Source: Lineus longissimus (lineage: Eukaryota; Nemertea; Pilidiophora; Heteronemertea; Lineidae). Taken from it: DNA of 64,000 bases. Positions 21,601 through 33,600 of the stretch are shown one piece after another (the first letter of the stretch is position 1; the number at the start of each line of letters is the position of its first letter). The DNA lies in assembly GCF_910592395.1 (NCBI RefSeq), contig NC_088310.1, positions 25,623,491-25,687,490 of the forward strand. The letters run 5' to 3'. Made by a program: the position numbers and the translations under genes. Under the pieces are notes generated by a model. The model searched no databases. It was not told the DNA's origin and saw only the letters and a list, made by a program, of their open reading frames with translations.

Positions 21601-24600
21601 GGCATTACCAGGATCAAAACGGCAAATGAAACCACGAGAAGCAGCTTTGTTATAGATGATTCTCTCTTGTCCTCTGGTACCTGCTGAAGTCTGGCCCGTT
21701 TCTTTGCAGCCGATTTCATTTTGACCAATAACGCAACATTGGATCCGAGAATACTGAGAAAAGGAACGACTACATATAGAAGAACATCTAGGATTGTGTA
21801 GATTCTGGGGAACGTTGTATGGAACTGGGTACTCTTGATGCTGCACCCGCCTTTGGTTGGATTTTTCGCCAACCCCACAGTGATAAATAGCGGTATATAC
21901 CATAGTATTGTGGCTAAAATAAGTCCGATTACAACTCGCCTGGTACACTTCATGGTAGACAAGATTAACCTGGATTGGACTGGACGGTAAATGCAATAAG
22001 CTCTTTGTGCCGTCATGAAGGTGAGGACTGCAACGCTCGTCGATTGTAACATTGCTTGGGAGAGTATCACTTGGCAGATGGGTTTAGGTATTACATCTGG
22101 CCAGATCCGCGGCATCCAGATGGCCAGAAGCCATAAACATATGATGAGCAGATCAAGAACACCTACGACAGCCATCAGGAAGCAGGTACAGTTGTTACGG
22201 TTGTGTTTCTTTGCCATTATCATAATGGTCAGCACATTTCCAATAACACCAACAGCAGTAATCACGGGTGGGCCGATTGTTTTCAAACAGCGCACTGCCA
22301 CACGCAGACTGCCAATGATGGCAAGTTCAGTCTCTGTTAGGGTGGAATCGGAGGTTGTATTCTGCCCAGGAAAGTCAGTCCCTGTCAAGTCAAAGTATGA
22401 AGTCGAATTTGGAACAATGTGCAGACCAGAGGCAGGAGACACAGAGGCTTTGACAAAGACATTAGCCGTCACAACACCATTGCTTTCAGTCGAATGCTTC
22501 ATGATTTCATCACAAAAATCAACACAATTCTCATTCATGGTACCAGTAGCGATCGGGAGACTGGAAACAGTTGAGGGCATAATCACAGCGGTAATGCTTT
22601 CAGTCAAATGTTCAGTGTTCTCAATTCCTGTCATCTGCTCACTAGAATCGACATATTTCTCAGACTTGGTGATCAGAGTGGACATAGAAGCAGGGGTTGT
22701 CGCCGCGGAAATGCTTTCAGTCCAATGTTCAATGTTCTCAATCCCTGTGATCTGCTGGCTAGAATCGACATATTTCTCGGACTTGGTCATCAGAGAGAAC
22801 ACAGTAGCAGGGGTTGTCGCAGCGGAAATGTCCCCATTCCAATGTTTTGCACTCTCATGTGTTTTACCCCGCTGATCCGGATCACGAGAACTCGCAGTTA
22901 TATCAGTCACATTGGAAACACTTGTTTGCACAGCAGGATTTGTGCCAGAGAAACTTCCAGCGTTGTCATTCCTTGTAATCCGCTCAACAGAATCACCGGC
23001 TATCTCGGAAGTAAATGTCGCGGCAAAGACAGTTGCTTGAGATGTCACAACTATTTCCTCCCGCGGGAGAGGCACGAGGGGTGCACTGCGACAGCTTGTG
23101 GCAAACACCAGAATTATGAGCATATTTAGGGAAATCTTCATGATGGCGACTGTCAGCAGACGTCTCGTGTGAACAGACGCTGATATCAAGAATTGAATGG
23201 AATACTCTGATGGCAACTTTCAGTAAGAATCGAGACTCATAAAGACTAACCGAAGGTCAAAAGTGTCTTGGGCATCCCGCTTGGCAAAGTGAGAACCTCA
23301 GTGATACATAATAATTATTTCTTCGATGAGTTTCTATGGAGTATCTATTCCTGACGAGTCAAAAAGTTAACTCTGACGTAATGTAGAGACACCCACTGTG
23401 GTTGGTCGGTGCAATAGTGCAACAAGAACCACCCTCTACCAATGGCTCAACTTACAGAGTGACTCTGATGACAATTAAACAACATGTATTTCCATTTTTA
23501 AGTTATGTGACGCTCTGCCGATTTGATTTGGTTACCATGCCATTGAGAGTCCCCCCCCCCCACCCCGGAAAAAATATTTACCTCTGGTCCCCAGAGATCT
23601 CTGTCAGGTGTGTTTGGGTGCTGTTTCCTCATCTTGGCCCATGTCTGCGCCTCCATCCTGCATTCCGACTGCATCATGGTTTTCTTGTATGTGAAGTCCG
23701 TTCGTTCGTTCTCCTCCCACACGATGAAGTTGGCATCCATTGTACTCACAAATGTCTCACCATCATCATCATAGCTTAGAAAGACAATTGTTCAACAAAA
23801 TATTCAAACAAATTTTCCTACGATTTTTGTTGCTGCGATCTACAACAATTGTCGCTGCGATGAGCAAGAAAAATATCGCTCGTCTGCAGGTAAAACCAGT
23901 CATCGCTGGGTTGTACAGGTAAATCCTATAATATAGATTCAATCTATTGCTTACATATCAAGTAATGGTAATTGCTTACAGTAGTAAGTGCTTTCATATC
24001 AGGTAATTGCTGCGTGATATACACGTAGAGTCAATCTGTTGCTTACATATCAAGTGTGTATGTAATTGCTTACATATCGGGTAATTGCTAATATAGATTT
24101 AATCTATCACTCGCACATCAAGTAATGGTAATGCTTACATATCAGGTAAATGCTATAATATACACGTAGATTCAGACTATTGCTTACATATCAAGTAGTG
24201 GTACAAATGCCTCGCTGATGTGAACTTGCAAGAGGCAGCCCAAACTTGTGTTATCATAGTACACCAGCTCGTCTACTCCTGATAGGCTGTATTTCCTGGA
24301 ATAAGAAGCCCGCTGGTAAAAGAGAAAAAGAACGCATGGTACCTTTGTAAGTCAGCTTTAAATTGAGACTATATGACGAACGTAACTGACTGATACCAAC
24401 TATATCAGCAAAAAGTGTCGTTCTGGGATACTTGTTCCGTGAGATCTAAGGAAGGAAAAGTGGGAGAAAATGCTGGAGAGGTTGGTCAAGAAAAGGATGG
24501 CATTTCTTTTGGCACCCATGATGCTTTATTTCTTTTATTCTGACTTTCAGAATTCAGAATTCAGAATTCCGAAATTCCGAATTCAGAAATGTTAGCAGCT

Positions 24601-27600
24601 TTTTGACTCACTTTCCAATGGTATACTTGTCGGGTGTGGTGCAATTCTCGGTGAAGGCTGACCTTCTCAGTTGCATCCTTCGTCCTTTAGGGCAACCAGT
24701 CCAGATGTAGGTAGTCTAGTTGGGATGAGAAAATGTGCCATGGATAGAATGGGAAACACATGCACGCTATCATCCCGAACCTCACGATTTTGTATCCCTT
24801 TTAATCTTGATAACATTCAGAAACAATGGTGGTTAAGACTGTAGGTACGTGAAGGTCAGATTAAGTTAGCTTTCGAAATTCAGAGGACTGTGAAGAGCAG
24901 GGAATTTCAGGTCCTTGAAATCTATTTTGATCCAGAAATAAAACTCTCGGTTCTCCCTAGAATCTAACCCCGGCCACATTGTGTGGTCAGCCAGCAATGT
25001 TACTTATAAGTCACCAACCTCATTGATAGGGCGAAGAAGGAAACTTTTCCTTAGTACAGAAAGTCGAACAAACCTCTTCAAAGGCACTCAATTGTACATT
25101 ACATTACGCTATGTTTTGATGGCTGTTTCGGCCGGTTTAATGGTGCGCTATTTGGTGGTGCAGACCAACCAATACCAATCAAAAGTAGCATGGCGAAATG
25201 AGGATACGTACAGGTTAACCGCACCTCTAAGGGAGGTGTGTCTCAAGATATGCTGGCCAGCACTAATGAAGTCTACAGAGTTCCTGTATAGACGATAGTG
25301 CTCGAATGTATCAGAAAATGTACACAACCATTCTACAAACTGTTCGAATGCACATTTTTTTACTATACTATCATCCGTAGCGACTTCTACACGGGTACTC
25401 TCTAATGCTCTTTAGTGCCTGCCGGGCGATATTTTGAGACACTTCTCTTTGAGTGAAGACTTAAGTTCTTACTACTTTAATAGGAGGTTTGCAGGCTAGG
25501 TTGACTTGCATCGGATGGAGCTCAATGTTGACCGTTCCAGAGTGTGCAGCCCTGCAAGTACATGAAAGCTTTAGGATATCTCCTTCAGTCAAATCCAGTC
25601 ATAGCTAATGTTAAGGTTATATTTGTGGCAAAGTTGCTTTCAACAACCAGGCCCTGTTTCATTGATCAGCCATCGATTTATAAATCACAAAGGAGTTAAG
25701 AACCTTTGTTTCTCTCATACTTCGAACTGGATCAATACTACCGACCACCAATTTTGATGGGTTTTTGCTTGGCCATACCGAATGTATATGATGAAAAAGG
25801 CTGTAACTATCACATTTAATGTAAGAGGCATTCATGTAAAAGGCCTTTTTCATTTTCGTTCTGGTCCAGGTATGCTAAGGATCAATCAGGGTGCAGGGCT
25901 GTCTTTTTCTATTTGGCGTCATCCACTTGTTCGGCAAACTCATTGTCCAATTAGCTGTCAATCAGTCATCAGAGAAATAATCCAAATGTCACAGCTGAGG
26001 TTTCCAAAGATCGTGACAAGACATGATCAGTGAGGTTACATAGAACAGGTAAGTCCATAGACAGGCCATCTTTACATTGGACCACAAGCCTTCCATTACT
26101 CTGAGTGTGACCGACACTCATTTCCGACAATACTCATATGCCCTTCCACCTTATGGGGTGCACGATTTACACCGTGTTTTTTTTTTCATTTCGCACAGAA
26201 TTCGTGTTTACTAAAAAGACAAACGACGCCTCTCTAGAATTTATGTTTGTTCATAATATCCACTCCAAACTTGAATGTACAAGGGAATGCATAAGACGGC
26301 TGGGCAAGGCGATAAGAGCACTGGAATCATTTATGACGTCTGGAGGAAGAGTTGTGCGATTTACTACGTTTTAGTACAATGCAAACCTCATTTCAAGGTC
26401 TTAATGGATCGACGACTCGAAGATATCAACTACAGGCATTTTAAAAGATGCATGAAATGAAATGCACGATCGTATATAACGCTTTATACAGTCTCCTTGG
26501 ATATGTTTATGTAGAAACCAGGGCTGGTATCTGGCTCAAAATAACTGACCACAGCAGTCTGTGATTGCGCACAAAAAGAGGGACGGTAAAATAAAAAAAC
26601 TACTCGTGCTTTCGAAACAGGCATTTTATCACATTGATTTGAACCTACTTTTGAGCCTCGTAATCATCTATTCCATAGAAATCCGTTCCTTCATAAAACG
26701 TCATGGTCTTGTTTTCTGCTACCATCCCTTTGGAGAACACTTGGTGCGTGACTTCATCAACTTTCAGAATATCATTCTCCAAAAGAAGATCTTGGGTCAT
26801 TGTGAGCTAAAGTAGGTAAATGAAGTTTGAATTCAAAATGTCAGCATCATCGTCCTTATTAGGTACTCCTGCTCTTGCTCGTGTCTATAAAACATGTACC
26901 GACAAAAAAGGTATAAACAAGACCTGTCATACATTCCTCTTGCGAACGTCATCTGACCTGTGGGTTGTTAGATACCAAGTGGTTCTGTCGGCCTAAGCCA
27001 GAGCTTGAGAAGAAAGCCCAGCAGTGGGGAGAGTCCCTCTTTCCTGGCCAAGGAAGCATTGATCTTCCCATTTCTCGTATCAATAAATTTGTTTCAAGAG
27101 GGAGAAAAGCAGAAAATCCCCCCAAAACTGAAAATGTCACATCCGTTAGAGAAGTATGATAGCATCTCAACCAAGGCGTCTGTTTATAAAAGATAGTGTG
27201 AGCAGCAGGCACGATTAAAGTTTTCGGGATAGTCTTCCCTACAGAATGCGTCACTTTCACCTACCTTGATATAGTTTCCCCTGATCTGCGGATAGACCAG
27301 CATTGCCCAAAGCGTCAGCCTATCTCTCATGTCAAGCACATAGAAATCTATGACGTTATGAAAGAACTGTCTGAACTAAGATAAAAAATTAAATATAGTG
27401 TGCTTTTACATATCATAGCTTTTCTTTGAAATTGACTGGTCCCAGGTACCGTAAATGCAGAACTGACAAGAAACTAAATTTGCCGGCAATATTCATTATG
27501 ATTGACTGTTTGAACAGGCTGCCATCACGCAGGATGTGGTAGCACCTCTAGTTTTAAAACACCAAACAAAATCAAGTGAATGGTGTGATCCATTGATCTT

Positions 27601-30600
27601 AGGAGTTTATAACCATGAAAGTCAGGATGTGATTTGACGATATAAGTTGGGTACTCTAAGGGGGAGGTGCATAATATCAACCGAGTGCTTTTAAGGGTAA
27701 GCCTGCATTGTTCCCAAGACAGTATGGAATTGAAAAGTAAGCTTACCACACAATGATTATCCGGGTACAAGACACTGAGAATCTCATTCCTGAGTGGGTA
27801 ACGCCGCCTAGTCACACCGGACTCGTTCACATGTAATGAATACAGATGGGTCAGCCCATCAAAATTGAACACAATATCATAGCTGGGCGGCTCCATTTCC
27901 ATGAACTGTTTAAAGACAAACCGGACAATATATAGAGTATTTAGGCAGGAGGTGTATTTGCTAAAAATGCAACTATAGATCAATACTCCTGATTGGGAAC
28001 TACCTTTACAAAAAGGTAGCCATGCCATACTGATTTTCATTAGCGAATGTGTCGAAATGTACATTATGAAGGCCAAAACGTCACGTGCCACACCTCCGTC
28101 ACCAATGTAATACCCCAATGGCAGTCACTGGTTAATAGTGGCAGCCGGAGTTTCGTTGGCATCCTGATACCTTCCGTACCTTAATCAAATCCGTATTGCC
28201 AGACTTTCCGTAATATACTTTATTTGACGTCATCAGCACAATCACATCTCCAAATGGATCTGGAGTGAAAAGTTTGAGAAGTACATCTGTGAGTGTACAC
28301 TTCCATCAAAGAACTTAGCAAGAATGAGAGAGGATTATGACAGCCCCAAGGATCACCGGACACAGGGCAGCCAACAACATCATTAATATACATATCGGGG
28401 ATACATCCCATCATGTGCTGCACTCAATGGACAATCCAGTCGACAGAACTGATGAGCCTCATTGCGTTGTTATGCCGACTTTGGTCTGATACTGTGAACC
28501 AAAAAATGTTCATGGTGTCTTTTATTTCCATGTTTTCGGCATTTGCAGAAAATCAGAAAATCAAAAGACGGCAAAGGAGAAAAACTTGAACTTACTGGTA
28601 CAGGGAATTAAAACTGTGATGTCGAAACACTAAAAAGAAGTGCAATTTGAACAGACCACAAAACTTTTCGAGTCAATAGTAAACATACTGGCAGTTAGCT
28701 GTTTGATCTCGTCATTGGTGGCCAGGACTGTAGACGTACAACCCCTCAACCTCATTGGGTCAACAGACTGGCCTGAAGATATAAAGTAGGACATTCTATA
28801 GGATACAAATCAGAACAAACCACAACTTCTTTGGGAATTTTACCATCCATGCATGATTCAAGCCTTATCAAATTCATTTTCTTCCTTCGACAAAGCAAGC
28901 AAGCAAGACCACACGAAATGACATCACAACTTTATCAGCAACGCCACACTGCCCTGACACCTGATTTGATTCATGCCATTACGGACATATACGTTATGGT
29001 GTATGGTGTTCCGTCTAACCTCCTTTCCATGCTGTGTAAACAGAATGTCTATTATACAAGTAGAAATCGGTGGACGCAGTTTGGAAGAATAACTTGAAGT
29101 CTTGTTGTGGCGGTGGGGCGTTAGTCAAATCCAGCATCAGAGACAGCAGTTTCCATGTCTCTGTTTTTGTTTGGAACAATATGACAACCAATTTGGTTTC
29201 GAAACTTCCAGTTACTTTGGCTACAATGCCGAGGATAGGCCCGGGGTATTGGTGAAAAATGATGTCCATGATAGAAACCTGAAAGAAAACAAAAGTTAAC
29301 CTTGTTATGTATTGTCAAGTTTAGATGTAGGTCATGTTGTTGAAGGGATGTTAAAGTTAAGGGAAAGCAGTGGATTGAGTACTGGGTCCATAATCAGGAG
29401 GTTGTGGGTGTAACTCGGATCCAGGATACTGAGAGAGGGCGTCCAGGTATTCAGCGCACAAATTCTTGGTCACTTACAAAGGTTTTTTCTAAAGGAAGTG
29501 ACTATTTGGCAAGCCCGGCTTACCAAACTGGGTTGATTTTCATTGCTGTTCGGCAAGCAGCTCTCCAAACAGGACAAAAAATGATGCCCGTTCGGCGAGC
29601 GGCTTGCCAAATATACCCGGACTTTAACTAGAAGACGAAGAGCTTCCATACCGTTTCATTCTCCAACTCCACTGCGTGAAAAAGGTGCTCCGGGAGAGTA
29701 AAGTTCCTGAAACTCTCAACGCCGTTTAAGCCGAAGACGAAGAGCGCGTCATCATTCCATGCAGCAAATATATTATTCACAAGCTGAAAAATAAAATGTT
29801 CTTACAAATTGTCAAATGTTGAGACTATAACTCAAGGAACTCAGTATTAAGTATGGCGTACTATACTGCACGATACCATGATGCACACTGAATTAGAACC
29901 AGCTACCTGTGTTCATTTTGCTGATCAACTTATACCTCAGCCTCCTTTTTTAGGCGACTTGGGTCTTTAAACTTCTAAGTAACAAAATAGCATTTAAATT
30001 TCCCAAAACACTTCTCAGTTTTAAAGAACTTTCTAAAATGAGGCGGATGGGGTTGTGCCTCACCCCTGGCATAGCTTCATGCCTGTTTTTAGCTCGACCT
30101 ACCCCAGCCTCATTACTGTTATCACACCAGTATCTTGAAACGATGCGCTGAACGCCAGAATCCGGCAAACCCTCAGGAATCGAGAGTTTACCTCCGTGTC
30201 TGTCTACCAAGTAGATCTGTTTATCAACACGAATAACGAAGTAGTCATAGATAAATGCCACCTCTGATACATTCAGTGAGGAAGGGGACTGCAAGAGATG
30301 AAAAGTGGATCTGTTCGTCAAATGTTCTTTAATTGTCTGGTTAAAGATTCAAATTTTAAGTTATTTACATGTTCTGGGTCACGGCAGACTTCACTACCAT
30401 CTGCATCACGGCACACTAAGTTTCGGATTCGGAGTTTGTCCAGACAACAAAAAGCTAGTGAATCCATTGCAACCCCGCTCTGACAAAATGCCCCGAACTA
30501 GCAGGCCTGAGGAGTTCTTGCCATCCAGAACCTGCCTCCAGGACCAGATTTGTCACCAGAGTAGGACTGTCCATCTTATATCGAGAACAAAGAAAGTAGA

Positions 30601-33600
30601 TGCCTCATCATTGAAAAATGCCACATATTTTTACTTGCATCGTCGAGATTTGAAGCATTCACATAAACTTCCTCAGTTGCCATATAGCTATCTTGGGTGA
30701 AGAAGAACTGCCCAGCGCTGAAAAAGAAGGCGTATTGGTAATCTAATTTAGGTATAGAATTACACCAAAGCTATATACATGCTCTCATTTCACAGTGGCC
30801 CTATAGGATTTTGGCGGTATTTTGTAAACCATTGGCATGAAAGCAGCTTGTGGCTGTGTTCAAAGATGACACAGAAATTTCTGTATGTTATGATGTAATT
30901 TGGATGGCTTTGTTTCACTTCTGACCTTTATGAACAGAATCAAACAGCAGTGGGCTGTGAAATATTTTCTATCGGGGTCAATGAATTATTTCTTAAAAAT
31001 TGCGATTTTCAAATAAAACGCATAGATAGGGCTAAGAATACTTACGCCGTTACCACAGCAATGATTTGCCTAGCACATGGGTCCTGCAAGAATAAACAAC
31101 TCTTTTTATAGATCTCCTACACATTGCAATAAAGTATTGCTGTTTCAACTTTGTGTCCTTGAGCAGTAACCCTACTTGCTTCTCCTCACCCATTTGTAAG
31201 TAAATGGATACCAAGCTGGCAATTGAGATGAACGCCTGTCATGAACGTAATACTCATTATTGGTGCAGCCAGGCTGAGTGATAGTAGGTGGAAAGCCCCT
31301 ATTCAAATTGTGACACCATCCCGATCTTCATTTACCCGAAATAACTTTGTCTCCATGGTTGCTCCTGTCAGTTTCATCTTGCCATCTGCTGGAGATGTCA
31401 GATTATGAAACTTGGGTAGCGGCATCAACATGACGGTATTCCTACAGAAATGAGAAAAATGAAATCCATGAATTACTGTTCATGATGAACTTTGGCGAGT
31501 TTTGTAGTTTTGTCATTTTCACGAATAAAATATCGACAGTAATGCACTCACCTTCGGCAGCAAAGGCGATATCACCACTTCGCCAATGTTCAGCTTCGAG
31601 CACATTTCACCGCGTTTACAGAATAAGAAGTTGGGAATTTTGTTGTTGCTTAGTTCCATCAATTCTGTATGCAGACGTTGTGGCAGAGCAACAAAACATC
31701 CCAAAATGATCCACATCCCAAACAGCTGTAGTTTGCTTTTGAACACTGACAATTAGGCTGTTAAGCATGTGTTTAGCATTTCAAGTGGATAGCATACCGT
31801 TTTCCTCTCCGTACGCTCACTAATTCATGTTTGTACATAAAAGGCCCTGACCATTTATTGGAAAGTTTATGAGGAGCACTATCACGCCACCATTTGAGAA
31901 TCGTCTTTTTGCAGAATTTCACACTTAAAATGCTTCAACTCAGCAAGTGACCGGCGATATCGTTTGGTTTATTTGTGAATGAATGTTTACTTACCCAACA
32001 CTACATTCGTATCTTGAGATTGCTTTGCCAGTGATTTGGAACTGAACATTGTAATCAGGAAATTCAGAATCAATAAAAAACACCCAGCACCTGAAACAGG
32101 ATATCTGGACAATGTCAAGATGATTAAACAATGTTGTAGACCACTTCCTCAGACAAATTAAGTCTGGACTTGGAACTTGGGTCTCTCCCATCTCCCATCT
32201 CCCAGAATATCGAATTTTTCACACTCGTACGACGAGTAGTATCTAAATGCATTAATGCAGAATCAAACATGACCCAGTCCCCTACGGCCTAATTATGCAT
32301 AATAGTCATGCCTGAAGATGACCAATCTGACACCTGAGCTCGATCCTACCTAAAGTCTCCCTTTAGGAATAGTTTTTTGTAACCATTAAGCAGTAGTAGT
32401 AGAACAACATACTTCATTTCCTCCTTATATTGGGATAGAGAGCGGAACATGTCATGGGCATGGGCTGATCCATGAACGTCCAACCTGATTTCTGGCGACT
32501 GGCCTTCTTTATAAAACACATGGGTCAGCCTCTTTGAACTCTGTAATAACACAATGACAATGAGTACTAAGTTAAGGAACTGAAACACGATTGGAAGTGC
32601 ATGTATCGGCATCTCACCAAGAATGAAGCCTAAATGTAAGCCACTGTGGAGGGTTTGGGGCAAAATGACAGTTGGAAGCGAGTGGTGTTGGATTCACTTT
32701 AGCCAAATAACTTGCAATCAGTAGGCGAGTAGTTGTTTTCGCATTTTGTAGATTGAGTATTGCATAGTCATCCAGCATTTCATGAGATGAAAAAAATAGA
32801 GGGCATGGACAACTTCAAGATTGATGTACACACCCGATCTAAACTGCTGTGGCCACAAGGCCCATGCATTTGAAAACGAAGCTAACAATACATTGCAAAC
32901 ATTTGCCAAAGTCTGAAATTTAAAACACAATGGCATTTTTTTATTCGTTTTGGAGCTAAACTCTTCATATACAATAAAATACAAGTACCTCTGATGGTAA
33001 TTGGGCAGTAAACTTCATTTCTTCCTCACTTGCCCAAGCTTCATCTACAATCCATACATTGACACTTTTCTGAAAATGAACGAACTTTTGAAAACAACAG
33101 GACTTTAATAAATCATAGGTCCAGGGACATCCGATTTTAGGTTGCTGTGGTCATTTTTCAAAGGATGGAATTCAATAAAGTTGAAGAAACGTCAGTTTTG
33201 CATCGTATTCAAGGGACTGTGAGAAGCGATCAAACAAGGAATTTTAGTATTTAGAAACCGGCACAGCTCGTTCATCCAGAACTTCAGAGTTCTCACTGGA
33301 ATTGAACCTGAACACTCTCTTACTACGTGGTAGTCAGCAGTGTTATTAACCATTATGCTGAGAGGCTCCTCGTTGCAATTCTGAAGAAGATAGATATGAT
33401 GACACATACCAGTATATACCAATGATTATGCTCTGCATGCCAATGATGAATAGTCCTGAAAATAAATGATAGGAGGTCTGACTTTCTTGTCCTGTGTCTA
33501 GTAATCATGTTTAGTGAATCACACACCAAATCGTGGCATATACAGTTTGAAAGCTATGATTTACAGTTCTCTTTTTGGAATTTTGCAAGGTGGGGTGGTA

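Larger units (their letters stand above)
23582..27375 (-). other. CATSPERE: CATSPERE exons 23-28: Ig-like and stem region
   Basis: Exons: 27265-27375 (VIDFYVLDMRDRLTLWAMLV), 26649-26806, 25476-25551, 24612-24715 (IWTGCPKGRRM), 24188-24295, 23582-23774 (DANFIVWEE, EAQTW, ending WGPE). The donor of 24188-24295 lies in a tandem repeat. Introns here are larger, up to about 1.1 kb. Confidence 0.88.

Noticed and set aside
22015-23129. Long plus-strand open frames (286 and 173 codons) opposite the GPCR
   Set aside because: They are antisense to the repeat-rich GPCR ectodomain, contain no domain and follow its codon periodicity.
24981-25298. 105-codon plus-strand frame
   Set aside because: No domain, no splice context and antisense to a CATSPERE intron; composition is not convincing.
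28220-28423. Extra CATSPERE exon in the minus frame containing GCIPDMYINDVVGC
   Set aside because: Phases of the flanking exons (28689-28772 and 28180-28259) already join directly, and this frame does not fit between them.
31519-31752. Minus-strand frame starting MSVFKSKLQLFGMWIILGCF, looking like a signal peptide and gene start
   Set aside because: Its end phase does not join the next exon, whereas the overlapping frame from an acceptor at 31746 to a donor after 31620 joins both neighbours in phase and matches the CATSPERE TTAVWDVD region. The signal-peptide look is a shadow.
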